Positions 45,052 through 54,230 of a DNA stretch of 64,000 nt are shown here, in pieces. This stretch comes from Anabaena sphaerica FACHB-251 (lineage in GTDB: Bacteria; Cyanobacteriota; Cyanobacteriia; Cyanobacteriales; Nostocaceae): assembly GCF_014696825.1 (NCBI RefSeq), contig NZ_JACJQU010000021.1, positions 1-64,000 of the forward strand, given 5' to 3'. The translations under genes were made by a program, and so were the position numbers. The notes below the pieces were generated by a model. That model did not search any database. It was not told the DNA's origin and worked only from the letters and a program-made list of their open reading frames with translations. Position 1 is the stretch's first letter; the number at the start of each line of letters is the position of its first letter.

Positions 45052-45936
45052 CTAATCAACCTTATACCTAGCTAATAATTCCTCACGGGAAAGATTAAGT
45101 AACAACTGAGTTCTTTCTGTGAGAGAAAGTTCCATCATCGGAGTCGCAATAGCAGATAACTCATCATCTAAATTACCAAAACGCACTGTTAGTAAACTCT
45201 CTATCATCAAACGCTGTCCGTCTTTTTGTCCTTCTTGTTTCCATTCTTCCCGTTGTTTCAGATATGCTGGTGATAAACTCATAATTAACTCCTTTACCTC
45301 TTCATCATTGACATCACTATTCAATTCTAAATTTTTTCGCCAAGATGCGAAAATTTCCACCAGTCTGTTCCATTTATCATTCTTTTTTGAGAGTTGAACT
45401 ACTTCGGTAATAGCTTCCGTTTGAGTTCTGCCTTTTCCTAGTACCCTTAACCATAGTGTATCCTCTGTCATGGGTAATTGGTTAATGGCAACAATGGCAG
45501 TTTTATAAGCTTTTGGGAGAAAATATACTCCTTTTTCCCAGTTATCTTTTGCTTTTCCTCCAAAACTGTTGAGGATTTTTTCAGAACAGGTTGGTGTTAA
45601 AATCCATAAACAAGGTAATTCTTCTTCAGATAAAGAACGTTTTTCTCTTTTCGCTTGTCTTAACAATTCACCTTGAACGCTATACAATTTTAACAAACAA
45701 CTCCTAATTTCTATTTCATTAGGTGCATTACGGTAAGGTTCAAATAGACAGCTTGTAACCGCCATTTTTCCTAATAATCCTAACTCTGAATTTTCAGATT
45801 TTGTGGTTGGAATAAACCAAACATCAATTTATTGAACTTCGCTTTTTACATCTTTGCTAGTTGTGACATTACCTAGAGGTGTTAATATTTCCTCTAGATA
45901 CTCTTTTGCTAGTTGGTCATGGGGTTGTCGTGTCAT
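45052..45936 (-). pseudogene. Rpn/DUF4351-type protein with in-frame stop
   Basis: The natural start is probably ATG 45936 (MTRQPHDQLAKEYLEEILTP). The frame meets a TAA at 45829-45831 (after KSEVQ) and then continues without further break through IDVWFIPTTKSENSELGLLG and the 237-aa ORF that starts at 45765. The conserved DVWF/NELGLLGKM region and C-terminal REEWKQEGQKDGQRLMIESL and LTVRFGNLDDELSA belong to cyanobacterial Rpn-like transposase/nuclease proteins. A single nonsense mutation has split it; the ORF from 45765 could still give an N-truncated product. Confidence 0.7.
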
Positions 45937-46194
45937 GAAATTGATTAAGATACTGGCATTTATTAAATTTATTAGTTTATATCTAGTTTAACTTAATATG
46001 GTTTGAATTGGTAGGAGGTTAGCAATTCTAAACCCCTACAAAAATTTATCTGTATCAGGATTTTCGTTAATTTGTATCACCCTAGTTATCAAAATGTTCA
46101 AACTTAAATTATCTAGTTTTGTTAATATTATTAATCATCATAAAGTTAAGTTGTTAATAAAGTTAAGTAATCTAAAAAAAACAAAGATTTAATC
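45937..46194. other. Intergenic region, no gene seen
   Basis: AT-rich stretch between the Rpn-like pseudogene and the OB-fold/flotillin operon. Apart from the promoter at its right end it shows nothing I can support. Confidence 0.5.
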
Positions 46195-46224
46195 TTGACA
46201 TCTCTCTAGAAAAGAGAATAAAAT
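46195..46224 (+). promoter_or_regulatory. Sigma-70-type promoter of the OB-fold/flotillin operon
   Basis: TTGACA (46195-46200), an 18-nt spacer and TAAAAT (46219-46224). The expected start of transcription near 46232 lies after an in-frame ATG at 46223, which argues for translation from 46277 instead. Confidence 0.7.
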
Positions 46225-46276
46225 GTATTCAAACAAGAATATAAAAATACCTGCTAAATATCTTGCAGGAGAAAAT

Positions 46277-46942
46277 ATGCTGTTTAGTCCAGCTAACTTA
46301 CCTTATTGGATTTTCCTAATCACGGGAATATTGCTTTTTTTGTTCATGATTTTTATAGGAGGGGGAGAAGCAGAATTAGATGCTGATGCAGATTTAGATG
46401 TGGAAACTGACAGCGAAGTGAGCTTTGGAAACTTTCTCGGATGGGCAGGTATTGGTAAAGCTCCATTGTTGTTATTGTTGGCAACAGATTTAAGTCTGTG
46501 GGGTGTTATTGGTTGGATGTTCAATGTTTGGTTTGGTGGCATTGCTCAAAATCTAAAAGTTCCTTTCATCGAGATTATTATCTTGTTGGTTTCCCTATTT
46601 ATAAGTTTATTTATAGGTAGATTGATAGCTGAACCAATTGGTAAAATGTTTGCTGAATTTAGTGAAGATGCAAGTAGCGATCGCCTAGTAGGTTGCATTG
46701 GTACTGTTACTTCTGTCTATATTCCTACGGAAAATCTAGGCAAAATTGGTCAGGTAGATATTCTCGATCCAAAAGGTAATTTTTTGACTATTAATGCTGT
46801 TATTCCAGATTGGGCAACTATCGCACCACAACGGGGAGAGAAAGTGATAGTAATTGAAATTAAACAGCAACTTTATTTAGTGATTACTAAAGACAGTGTA
46901 GATGAAGAACATTGGTTAAATAGCTCAAACTCTAAAAATTAA
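46277..46942 (+). CDS. Membrane OB-fold protein (YqiJ/NfeD-like)
   Basis: 221 aa. Start chosen at ATG 46277, which has a strong GCAGGAG at 46265-46271 and lies after the predicted transcription start; the frame is open from 46223. Two or three membrane helices (about 8-26, 63-85 and 97-120 in this numbering) surround an acidic loop (AELDADADLDVETDSE), and the C-terminal half is an OB-fold typical of NfeD-class proteins (GCIGTVTSVYIPTENLGKIG). These pair with flotillins and act with them in membrane microdomains. Next gene, 21 bp on, is the flotillin. Confidence 0.85.
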   Translation: MLFSPANLPYWIFLITGILLFLFMIFIGGGEAELDADADLDVETDSEVSFGNFLGWAGIGKAPLLLLLATDLSLWGVIGWMFNVWFGGIAQNLKVPFIEIIILLVSLFISLFIGRLIAEPIGKMFAEFSEDASSDRLVGCIGTVTSVYIPTENLGKIGQVDILDPKGNFLTINAVIPDWATIAPQRGEKVIVIEIKQQLYLVITKDSVDEEHWLNSSNSKN

Positions 46943-46963
46943 AGTTAGTTCAAGGAAAAGAAT

Positions 46964-48874
46964 ATGCTTTTTTGGCTGACATTTATCCAGGCTCTACCAA
47001 CTGTTAATGTACCGGAAATATCATCATTTAAGGGACAATCAAAGCAGGAATATACAACATCAATTAATCCCGCATTTCCACTGACAACACAGCCGACTTT
47101 AGCCCAAATAAATGGGGGAATAGTATTTCCTGGGATTGTTGTTACTTTAGTTTTACTGCTGCTATTAAGCTTGTTTGCTTATACCAGAGTTTATGTAGTC
47201 ACACCCAACAACGAAGCTTTTGTGAGGACGGGGGGACTATTTACTAAAAAGAAAGCGGTAATTCTCTATGGTGGTTGCATTGTTTTACCGGGATTTCATC
47301 AATTAACAAGAGTACCTTTGAGGGAAATTTCTATTGATGTAGAACGCACTGGAAAAATGGCTGTGCGTACCAAAGATTATCTGAGAGCAGATATCAGAGT
47401 TACTTTTTATGTATGTATTAATGCCTCAGAAGATGATGTTTTGACTGCTGCTGCCAGACTATCACAAAATGGTACAAAAATTAATCCTGAAGACATCAAA
47501 AATGCTTTAGAAAAAAGAGCAGATGACGCAATTAGAGCCGCAGCTAAAACCAAGGATTTAGCAGAAATTGATTCTGATAAATTGGGGTTTGCTCAGGAAG
47601 TTTTAAACTTGGTGGGTACAGATTTGAAGAAAGTGGGATTAACACTAAATAATATTGCCATTTCGGAAATATTAGAAAGTGTTACCTATGATCCTGATAA
47701 TTTCTTTGATGCTCAAGGTGTACGTTTGCGAACGGAAATTATTCAACGTTCAGTGCAACAAAAACGGGAAGTTGAATTATCAGCACAGGTGACAATTGAG
47801 CAGAAAGAATTGGATGCTCAAAAAAGATCATTGCAAATTGCCCAAGAGCAAGAAAGTGCTAAACTATCTCAAAAGCTGCAAGTAGAAGCACTAAAAGCAC
47901 AGCGAGAAAGGGAAATTCAAGAGTCTAAAGATAGAGAAGCTGCAACGGTACAACGTACCAAAATTTTGCAAGAAAAATCAGTGGAAGAGGAAGAAATTCG
48001 CAGAAAGTTATCCCTCCAACAAAGCCAAATTGAAGCTGATATTGCTTTAGAAGAACGGAATAAACAATTAAAAGTAGCGCAAGCATTGCAAAAACAAGAA
48101 GCAGAATTAGCAGAAATTATTCGTCAACAAAGTGTACAATCTGGAAAGTTGAAAGCACAAGTACAGATAGCTGAATCAGAAAGAGTCGCAAGATTAGCTC
48201 AAGAAGATGTGGCCATAGCAATTGCTAACAAAAAACGTGAAAGCTTTGTTGCACAAGCAGAACAAGCTAAAGCCGAAGAATCTGTAAAAACAGCCGGTGA
48301 AGTCGAAAAAGCTGAACGTACCAAACGCTTATCTATTATAGCCGCAGAAAGGGAAGCTCAAGAACGGAGTATCAGCGATCGCAACGTTGTCGAAATCGAC
48401 GCTTTCCGTCGTCGTCGTCAAGCAGAAATTGCCCAAGAAGCAGCCGAATTAGAAGCAGAAGCAATTCGTACTCTCGCAGATGCTAACCGTGATAAAGCCT
48501 TAGCTGAAGCAGAAGGTATTCAAGCTAAAATTGCGGCCGAAAATACTATTAGCAATGCTAACTTAAGTGCGAAAATTCTCACAACTATCTGGCCAGAATT
48601 AGCGGATAAACTACCAGAAATTGTCACTGCTTTAGCACCACAACCAGGAGTTTTAGGAGATACTCGCATTTATTCCTTCCCCGGTGCAAATGGTAGTAAT
48701 GGCAGTCAAGATATTAACAAGTTGCTATTATCTACTAGCGGACTTTCCTTAATTAATACCTTGTTAGATGAAGGTAAATTAGGAGACTTAATTGGGCAAG
48801 TTAGTCAAATGGTGCGTAGTAATAACTCAGTCAGTCCACCCAGTCTGAATCACCAAGACAAAGAAAGTAATTAA
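46964..48874 (+). CDS. Flotillin-like SPFH protein (YqiK type)
   Basis: 636 aa. An N-terminal hydrophobic segment (about 50-72, IVFPGIVVTLVLLLLLSLFA) is followed by the SPFH/band-7 domain (about 75-260) and a long Ala/Glu/Gln/Lys coiled coil (about 260-530) with AEAEGIQAKIAAENTI, then a hydrophilic C-terminus. The first 45 residues look like a cleavable or loop-forming signal part. Forms large oligomers in the cytoplasmic membrane. Cotranscribed with the OB-fold protein. Confidence 0.92.
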   Translation: MLFWLTFIQALPTVNVPEISSFKGQSKQEYTTSINPAFPLTTQPTLAQINGGIVFPGIVVTLVLLLLLSLFAYTRVYVVTPNNEAFVRTGGLFTKKKAVILYGGCIVLPGFHQLTRVPLREISIDVERTGKMAVRTKDYLRADIRVTFYVCINASEDDVLTAAARLSQNGTKINPEDIKNALEKRADDAIRAAAKTKDLAEIDSDKLGFAQEVLNLVGTDLKKVGLTLNNIAISEILESVTYDPDNFFDAQGVRLRTEIIQRSVQQKREVELSAQVTIEQKELDAQKRSLQIAQEQESAKLSQKLQVEALKAQREREIQESKDREAATVQRTKILQEKSVEEEEIRRKLSLQQSQIEADIALEERNKQLKVAQALQKQEAELAEIIRQQSVQSGKLKAQVQIAESERVARLAQEDVAIAIANKKRESFVAQAEQAKAEESVKTAGEVEKAERTKRLSIIAAEREAQERSISDRNVVEIDAFRRRRQAEIAQEAAELEAEAIRTLADANRDKALAEAEGIQAKIAAENTISNANLSAKILTTIWPELADKLPEIVTALAPQPGVLGDTRIYSFPGANGSNGSQDINKLLLSTSGLSLINTLLDEGKLGDLIGQVSQMVRSNNSVSPPSLNHQDKESN

Positions 48875-48932
48875 TAATTACTAATTCATAATTCGTAATC
48901 GAAATAAATTATGAATTATGAATTATGAATTT

Positions 48933-49229
48933 TCAAACAGTAGCTTTTTCTTGCACTAAAACGTAAGGTTCAACAATTAGAGCATTAAACCGCTTGGTGC
49001 GATCGCTATTCCATTCTCCTAACTGTTCTGGTGTGGGTTTGGCCAGCAACTGTTCATCAATCCAATTTTGGACAGAGGGCATATTATCACTAGCGATCGC
49101 TTCTCCCACATCCAGCAAATCTAACCCATCCGCTACCACAATGATCGCATCCCTTTGTGCATGGGGAATTAGCCAATCCCATTCCGCTTCATCCAAGTTT
49201 TCTTTTAAAGCATCTTTTAAATCTGACAT
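48933..49229 (-). CDS. DUF2288 family protein
   Basis: 98 aa. Start MSDLKDALKENLDEAEWDWL, then IPHAQRDAIIVVADGLDLLDVG and a WIDEQLLAKPT segment match DUF2288, a small soluble family found in cyanobacteria and proteobacteria with no known function. Single gene, with short AATTATG repeats just after its stop. Confidence 0.85.
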   Translation of the reverse strand: MSDLKDALKENLDEAEWDWLIPHAQRDAIIVVADGLDLLDVGEAIASDNMPSVQNWIDEQLLAKPTPEQLGEWNSDRTKRFNALIVEPYVLVQEKATV

Positions 49230-49400
49230 AATTCATCGATGATATTCTTATAATTTTCATTTTATATGATTTATCAACTTGAGTAAACTAATTCGTAATT
49301 CATATTCCAAAACCCTTCCAAATACCAATGGCACACACTAATTTTGAGCGCGGATACACAGATGCTTGAGTTCTTATCTCCCATCATCCATGACTAATGA

Positions 49401-50513
49401 CTAAATCTCTGATTTCATTTCTTCGATTTCTAACAAAGATACAATAATACCTGTGATGGGAATAGATATAAAAATACCCAATAAACCAGCAATTCTAGCA
49501 CCCAATAGTATAGCCAAAAAAACCACAACAGGATTAAGATTTAATGTACCTTGCATCACTCGTGGGGCAATTAAATTATCTTGAATTTGCTGGAGAATAA
49601 TACACGTACCCAATACCTTGAATGCTAACCAGACATCCTGGGATAAAATGATTAAACTAACTATACTAATTCCTAAAGTTGCCCCAATACCAGGAATAAT
49701 ATCAATTAGACCCACTATAACTGCCAGTAGCAAAGCAAAAGGCACATTTAATAATATAAAAACTAAAAACGTGGAAGTTGTGAGAAATAAAGTTAATAAT
49801 AATTGCGCTCTAAAAAATCCTAAAAAATTACGTTTGATTACTTTAGTAACTCTACCGCGTTGCTTCTGGGGTATGATTTTGAGCATCAATTTCCACAGCT
49901 TTTCGCCATCAAGTAACATGAAGAAAGCCACAACGGCAATTAAGATAAAAGTAATAAAATTAGTGAGTACTGCTTGTAAAATAGCCAAACTTGTAACTAG
50001 AGTTGATACAGCTTGATCGCGTATTTGTGTTTCAATAGCACTCAAGTCTATCTGAAGATTTCGGGATTGTAAAAATTTTTCTATTTGCTCTATTAAAGGT
50101 ACTAAAGAATTTAAAAAAACTGTAATACTATCTACTAATTGTTGACCCTGGGATAAAACTGCTAAACTTACAGTAATAGCTATACCTCCCAGAATAAATA
50201 TGCTCACCAAGAAAACAACAATAACTGCTAACCCGTGAGGTAAAAACCTTTGTAACCATTTGACAGGATAGCTAAGTAAAAAGGCCAAAATAGTAGCAAA
50301 TGTGAAAATCACAATTACCAATTGAAAATAATCTAGCAGTTGTATAATTACCCAACCACAAGCAATTAAAAGTAAAAATCGGACTAATGCTAAACTATTG
50401 AGACGCTGCAATAAATTTCTGGCTTCAAAGCCACTCGTATCAATTTTTGATTCTTGATTTTGGCTTGTCAAAATATTCACAAAATAAGCTTTTAGAAACT
50501 TTGTCTGTGGCAA
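49401..50513 (-). CDS. AI-2E family transporter (PerM-like permease)
   Basis: 370 aa from a TTG at 50513; a GTG at codon 12 (VNILTSQNQ) is a possible alternative because no ATG lies upstream of the first helix. Around eight membrane helices; the signature region GLIDIIPGIGATLGISIVSL and QQIQDNLIAPRVMQGTLNLN belongs to the AI-2E exporter (YdgG/TqsA/PerM) family. Members export various solutes or act as Na+/H+ antiporters; the substrate cannot be inferred. Confidence 0.9.
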   Translation of the reverse strand: MPQTKFLKAYFVNILTSQNQESKIDTSGFEARNLLQRLNSLALVRFLLLIACGWVIIQLLDYFQLVIVIFTFATILAFLLSYPVKWLQRFLPHGLAVIVVFLVSIFILGGIAITVSLAVLSQGQQLVDSITVFLNSLVPLIEQIEKFLQSRNLQIDLSAIETQIRDQAVSTLVTSLAILQAVLTNFITFILIAVVAFFMLLDGEKLWKLMLKIIPQKQRGRVTKVIKRNFLGFFRAQLLLTLFLTTSTFLVFILLNVPFALLLAVIVGLIDIIPGIGATLGISIVSLIILSQDVWLAFKVLGTCIILQQIQDNLIAPRVMQGTLNLNPVVVFLAILLGARIAGLLGIFISIPITGIIVSLLEIEEMKSEI

Positions 50514-50775
50514 TCATTTTCTCAATGGCTAATACCATTTCTATAAAGAAATGCGCCTAATGATTAACGTAAAGGTGGGCTTTGTCTATATAAACCCAGA
50601 TTTATGTTATGTTCGCGTAGCGTGCTGTAGGCATGGGTAGAATTATAGTGGTGAAGTTCAATCAAATATATACTATTACCGAATTGTTCGCTACATCCTT
50701 AAAGCATATTCCTTAGTAGATAAATTTTGTCGGCACTTTTACAATTTATGATCCAAAATCTAAACTTGCTATTAT

Positions 50776-51414
50776 CTATCGTCCTAAATCGTGCATTTCA
50801 TTAATCACAGTCGCACATTTTTGTGTCATTGCTTCTAATTCTGGTTTACTAGTAGAAGTAGGAGCATCAATTAGTTTACCAATTCTGACAGTAATGGGAA
50901 CTGCACGGGGAAGAGATGAACCTGGTTGTAAAATCTTGTCAGTACCCCATAAACTCACGGGTAAAAAAGGTACTTTGGCCTTAGCTGCTATTAGTGCTGC
51001 GCCTTTTTTGGGGTCAGTAATGCGACCGTCGGGGGTACGAGTACCTTCTAAAAATACACCCACAGCCCAACCATGATCAAGACATTCTAGAGCCGCACGA
51101 ATAGCAGCACGGTCAGCACTACCCCGACTGACGGGATAAGCACCGTATAGTTTAATAGCTTGTGCTAAAACTGGGACTTTAAACAATTCTTCCTTAGCCA
51201 TATACGCGACTGGACGACGTACACAATTAGAAACAATTGGAGGGTCAAAGTAACTTGCATGATTGCTAACTACTAGCACTGGACTGGTTTGGGGGACATT
51301 TTCCACGCCATAAATCTTCACACGGAAATAAGTGTGAAGTATGGGACTAACCACTGACCACTTGAAAGCCTGGTAAAGTGCCAAACTAATTAAAGGTTCG
51401 CGTTCTCTGGTCAC
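50776..51414 (-). CDS. plsC: 1-acyl-sn-glycerol-3-phosphate acyltransferase, PlsC
   Basis: 212 aa. The catalytic motif NHASYFDP (H-x4-D) is at about residue 51, and the glycerophosphate-binding FLEGTRTPDGRI motif at about 119. It makes phosphatidic acid from lysophosphatidic acid at the membrane. In the same direction as plsX-fabH-fabD, about 700 bp downstream; a divergent DUF2795 gene and repeats lie between, so it is probably transcribed on its own. Confidence 0.94.
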   Translation of the reverse strand: MTREREPLISLALYQAFKWSVVSPILHTYFRVKIYGVENVPQTSPVLVVSNHASYFDPPIVSNCVRRPVAYMAKEELFKVPVLAQAIKLYGAYPVSRGSADRAAIRAALECLDHGWAVGVFLEGTRTPDGRITDPKKGAALIAAKAKVPFLPVSLWGTDKILQPGSSLPRAVPITVRIGKLIDAPTSTSKPELEAMTQKCATVINEMHDLGR

Positions 51415-51520
51415 GGAAGATAATTCAAATGAGACTAAAATTTAGCATACAGTAGAAGTGGATTAAATCACTAATAAGGAATCAAAAGGGAACAGGGAAA
51501 GGGCAACAGGGAACAGGGCA

Positions 51521-51585
51521 AGCCCCATCATTAAAATTAGGGCATTTGAAACGGACGTATTTTTGAAGCACTAAGTGTCTTTCGA
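51521..51585. repeat. Dispersed repeat, copy 2 (inverse of 33458-33517)
   Basis: In inverse orientation, matching the 33.5-kb copy over about 60 bases with only a few differences. Lies upstream of plsC, next to GGGAACA heptamers (51488-51517). Confidence 0.75.
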
Positions 51586-51722
51586 CAAATGTTTTTACCT
51601 CTTTGCGCTATCACTTCAAGAAGAAAAATTTTGATATTTAAGATACATCCGCAGGTAGAGAATATTCACAGCGAACGCCAATAGCCTATATATTAAACCA
51701 CCAATTATATAGAGGTTAGGTT

Positions 51723-51914
51723 ATGGCAGTATCTGCGATTGATATTTCCAGAAGTCTCAGTGGCATAGATTTTCCTGCAAATAAAGAGGATTTGGTCAGC
51801 CATGCCAGAGATAAAAATGCCAGCAAGGAGGTAATCGACGTTCTCCAACAAATGCCAGAGCGTGAATATGAAAACATGGCAGATGTGGAACACGAATTTG
51901 GTCAAGTTAGATAA
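51723..51914 (+). CDS. DUF2795 family protein
   Basis: 63 aa, MAVSAIDISRSLSGIDFPAN with the ASKEVIDVLQQMPEREYENM region, the DUF2795 pattern: a small helical protein found in many bacteria, often stress-induced, with no known mechanism. It has a good start with TAGGTT upstream. Independent single gene between plsC and fabD, opposite in strand to both. Confidence 0.88.
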   Translation: MAVSAIDISRSLSGIDFPANKEDLVSHARDKNASKEVIDVLQQMPEREYENMADVEHEFGQVR

Positions 51915-51992
51915 TTTTGAATGTTTTTGTTTTCTTGTCTGTCTACTTCATTAGACATCGACCAAAATTAAATTTGCCTTTTTTAGAAACCT

Positions 51993-52023
51993 TGTGGAGA
52001 CGTTCCATGGAACGTCTCTACAT
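51993..52023. repeat. Palindromic repeat with perfect core GAGACGTTCCATGGAACGTC
   Basis: An 11-bp self-complementary stem with minimal loop between converging DUF2795 and fabD. It may act as a bidirectional terminator, although no T-run follows. Relatives at 38957-38987 and near 55532. Confidence 0.7.
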
Positions 52024-52087
52024 TATGCTTCACTAGATGTCTATTGAATTATTTTTTGCTATTATTTCTCTTTTAATTGTGAATTAA

Positions 52088-52975
52088 TTAATCATCAACA
52101 GGTAACTCCCCAGTATTACGAATATTCTCCAACTTCAAGCCAGAGGCAGTACGTTTAATCAAACCAGTTAAAACGTTGCCAGGTCCAATTTCTACTACTT
52201 TCTCAATCCCATGTTCTGGTAATTGCAAAGCAATTTCTCGCCAACGCACTGAACCAGTCATTTGTTGAGTTAAACGCTGCTTTAAAATGTCTGCATCAAC
52301 TTCAGGAACTGGATCTACATTTGATGCAACGGGAACAACAGCTGTTTGAAAAACTGTTGCATCTAAAATTTCTTGAAATTCCTGTGATGCTGCTGCCATT
52401 AAATGTGAGTGAAAAGCACCGGAAACTTTGAGAGGCACAGCACGTTTAGCTTTCACTTGGGACATTACAGCTTGTACACCTTCAGGAGTCCCCGAAATAA
52501 CAACTTGTGCTGAACTGTTATCATTTGCTAACACGACATCCGGTGTTTCGGAAATCACTTGGTCTAATTGTTCCCGGTCAAAATTGAGTAATGCAGCCAT
52601 CATCCCACCAGCAGCATTATCCATAATTTCTGCGCGGCGTTTGACTAAGTGTAAACCAGTAGACCAGTCAAAAACACCAGCAGCATAAAGAGCAATATAT
52701 TCTCCTAAACTGTGACCGGCGACTAAATTTGGTTCTTGTCCCCGTTCCCGCAATAAATCAACGAGAATACTTTCTATCACATATAAACAGGGCTGTGTGT
52801 AAAGTGTGCGTGATAATCTTTCTTCGTCATTTTGACAAATTTCGCTCACAGACCAGCCCAAAATTGCCTCAGCTTGGTCGAATTTTGCTTTGGCAGATGG
52901 TATATCTAGTAGATCCATTCCCATGCCCAAGGCTTGCGAACCTTGTCCGGGAAACACCCATGCAGTTTTAGTCAT
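52088..52975 (-). CDS. fabD: Malonyl-CoA:acyl carrier protein transacylase, FabD
   Basis: 295 aa. WVFPGQGSQALGMG at the N-terminus, the GHSLGEYIALYAAG nucleophile elbow (Ser about 92), the SGAFHSHLM catalytic His region, and EIGPGNVLTGLIKRT. It loads malonate on ACP for fatty-acid synthesis in the cytosol. Third gene of plsX-fabH-fabD, 93 bp after fabH. Confidence 0.97.
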   Translation of the reverse strand: MTKTAWVFPGQGSQALGMGMDLLDIPSAKAKFDQAEAILGWSVSEICQNDEERLSRTLYTQPCLYVIESILVDLLRERGQEPNLVAGHSLGEYIALYAAGVFDWSTGLHLVKRRAEIMDNAAGGMMAALLNFDREQLDQVISETPDVVLANDNSSAQVVISGTPEGVQAVMSQVKAKRAVPLKVSGAFHSHLMAAASQEFQEILDATVFQTAVVPVASNVDPVPEVDADILKQRLTQQMTGSVRWREIALQLPEHGIEKVVEIGPGNVLTGLIKRTASGLKLENIRNTGELPVDD

Positions 52976-53035
52976 TTGTCCTTAGTAATTAGTAATTAGT
53001 CATTGGTAATAGGGAAAAATACAATTTATTACCCA

Positions 53036-53063
53036 GCCCCCAGTCCCCAGTCCCCAGTCCCCA
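53036..53063. repeat. CCCCAGT heptamer repeat between fabH and fabD
   Basis: Four CCCCAGT units in a 93-bp operon spacer. The same heptamer forms the ends of the mutS2 element and part of the rsgA insertion. Confidence 0.9.
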
Positions 53064-53068
53064 GTAAC

Positions 53069-54085
53069 CTATCTTCCCCATTGAAAAATTGCTGCACCCC
53101 AGGTTAAGCCTGCGCCAAAGCCAGAGGTGGCAATGATATCATTAGGTTTGATTTTGCCTTGCCTTACTGCTTCATCTAATGCCAAGGGGATGGAAGCAGC
53201 GGAGGTGTTTCCATAATGAGCAACATTACTAATTACTTTATGTTCAGGAATATTTAAGCGTTCAGCCACGGAATTGATAATACGCTGATTTGCTTGATGT
53301 AAAATTAACCAATCTATTTTATCTACACTCAGATGAGCCTCAAATAAAGCTTTGTCTATGACTTCTGGCACTTTCTGAACGGCAAAGCGATAAACTTCTT
53401 TACCGTTCATGCTGATGGGTTGATAAGTGCCTGTAGGTACATGAATATTTGGTGTCACTTGTTGAGTAGTACCTTGATAAGCCAAGTTGAGATAATGGTT
53501 TTGAGTTCCATCGCTTTTTAGGGAAAATCCCAATAAGCGATCGCTCTTATTCGCTTGCAAAACCACTGCCCCAGCACCATCACCGAACAATACACAAGTG
53601 CGGCGATCTTGCCAATCTACCCAACGAGATAGGATATCTCCCCCGATCAATAGTACATTTTGGTAAACACCTGTTCTGATATATTGGGCTGCTGTGACTA
53701 GTCCAAACACGAAACCAGAACAGGCGGCTGTTAAATCAAAGGCCACTGCTTTGATTGCCCCTAATTCAGCTTGAACTCGACAAGCACTACCAAATAAGTC
53801 ATCTGGGGTAGAAGTTGCCAGCAAAATTAAATCAATATCCTCTGCTTTAATTCCTGCTGCTGCAAGAGCCTGTTTACTAGCATCCGTTGCCAGTGTAGTC
53901 AATGATTCAGGCGGTAATGCTAACTGCCGTTGACTAATTCCTGTTCTTGTGGTAATCCACTCGTCTGAAGTCTCAACGAGTTCCGTTAGTAACTGGTTAT
54001 CCAAGGGAGTTGCTGGTACTGCCGAGCCACTCCCTGTTATTGCTATGCCATTGTTGAATAAATTCTGCACTCCTAATCTCCCCAT
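53069..54085 (-). CDS. fabH: 3-oxoacyl-ACP synthase III, FabH
   Basis: 338 aa. Catalytic Cys in VAFDLTAACSGFVFGL (about 123), His in WLILHQANQRIINSVA and Asn in VISNVAHYGNTSAASIPLA. FabH starts fatty-acid chains by condensing acetyl-CoA with malonyl-ACP. The N-terminal 12 residues (MGRLGVQNLFNN) precede the conserved IAITGSGSA start, so an internal start is possible. Middle gene of plsX-fabH-fabD. Confidence 0.97.
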   Translation of the reverse strand: MGRLGVQNLFNNGIAITGSGSAVPATPLDNQLLTELVETSDEWITTRTGISQRQLALPPESLTTLATDASKQALAAAGIKAEDIDLILLATSTPDDLFGSACRVQAELGAIKAVAFDLTAACSGFVFGLVTAAQYIRTGVYQNVLLIGGDILSRWVDWQDRRTCVLFGDGAGAVVLQANKSDRLLGFSLKSDGTQNHYLNLAYQGTTQQVTPNIHVPTGTYQPISMNGKEVYRFAVQKVPEVIDKALFEAHLSVDKIDWLILHQANQRIINSVAERLNIPEHKVISNVAHYGNTSAASIPLALDEAVRQGKIKPNDIIATSGFGAGLTWGAAIFQWGR

Positions 54086-54086
54086 T

Positions 54087-54123
54087 TGTCAGTTGTCAGT
54101 TGTCAGTTGTCAGTTGTCAGTTG
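54087..54123. repeat. GTCAGTT heptamer repeat between plsX and fabH
   Basis: Five uninterrupted GTCAGTT units directly upstream of the fabH start codon, likely within the operon leader between the two genes. Confidence 0.9.
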
Positions 54124-54192
54124 TCTTTTATTCAGCAGAAATAACCAATAACTAGGTACTAATAATGACCGATGACTAATGACAAATGACGA

Positions 54193-54230
54193 TGGCTATT
54201 CGCGTAGCGTTTCGGAGAGAAGGCTAATCG
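54193..54230. repeat. Small palindromic insertion overlapping the plsX stop
   Basis: GGCTATTCGCGTAGCGTTTC with AGAAGGCTAATCGC is a relative of the palindromic inserts at 4129-4160. It carries the stop codon of plsX, so the C-terminal residues of PlsX derive from it. Confidence 0.5.
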
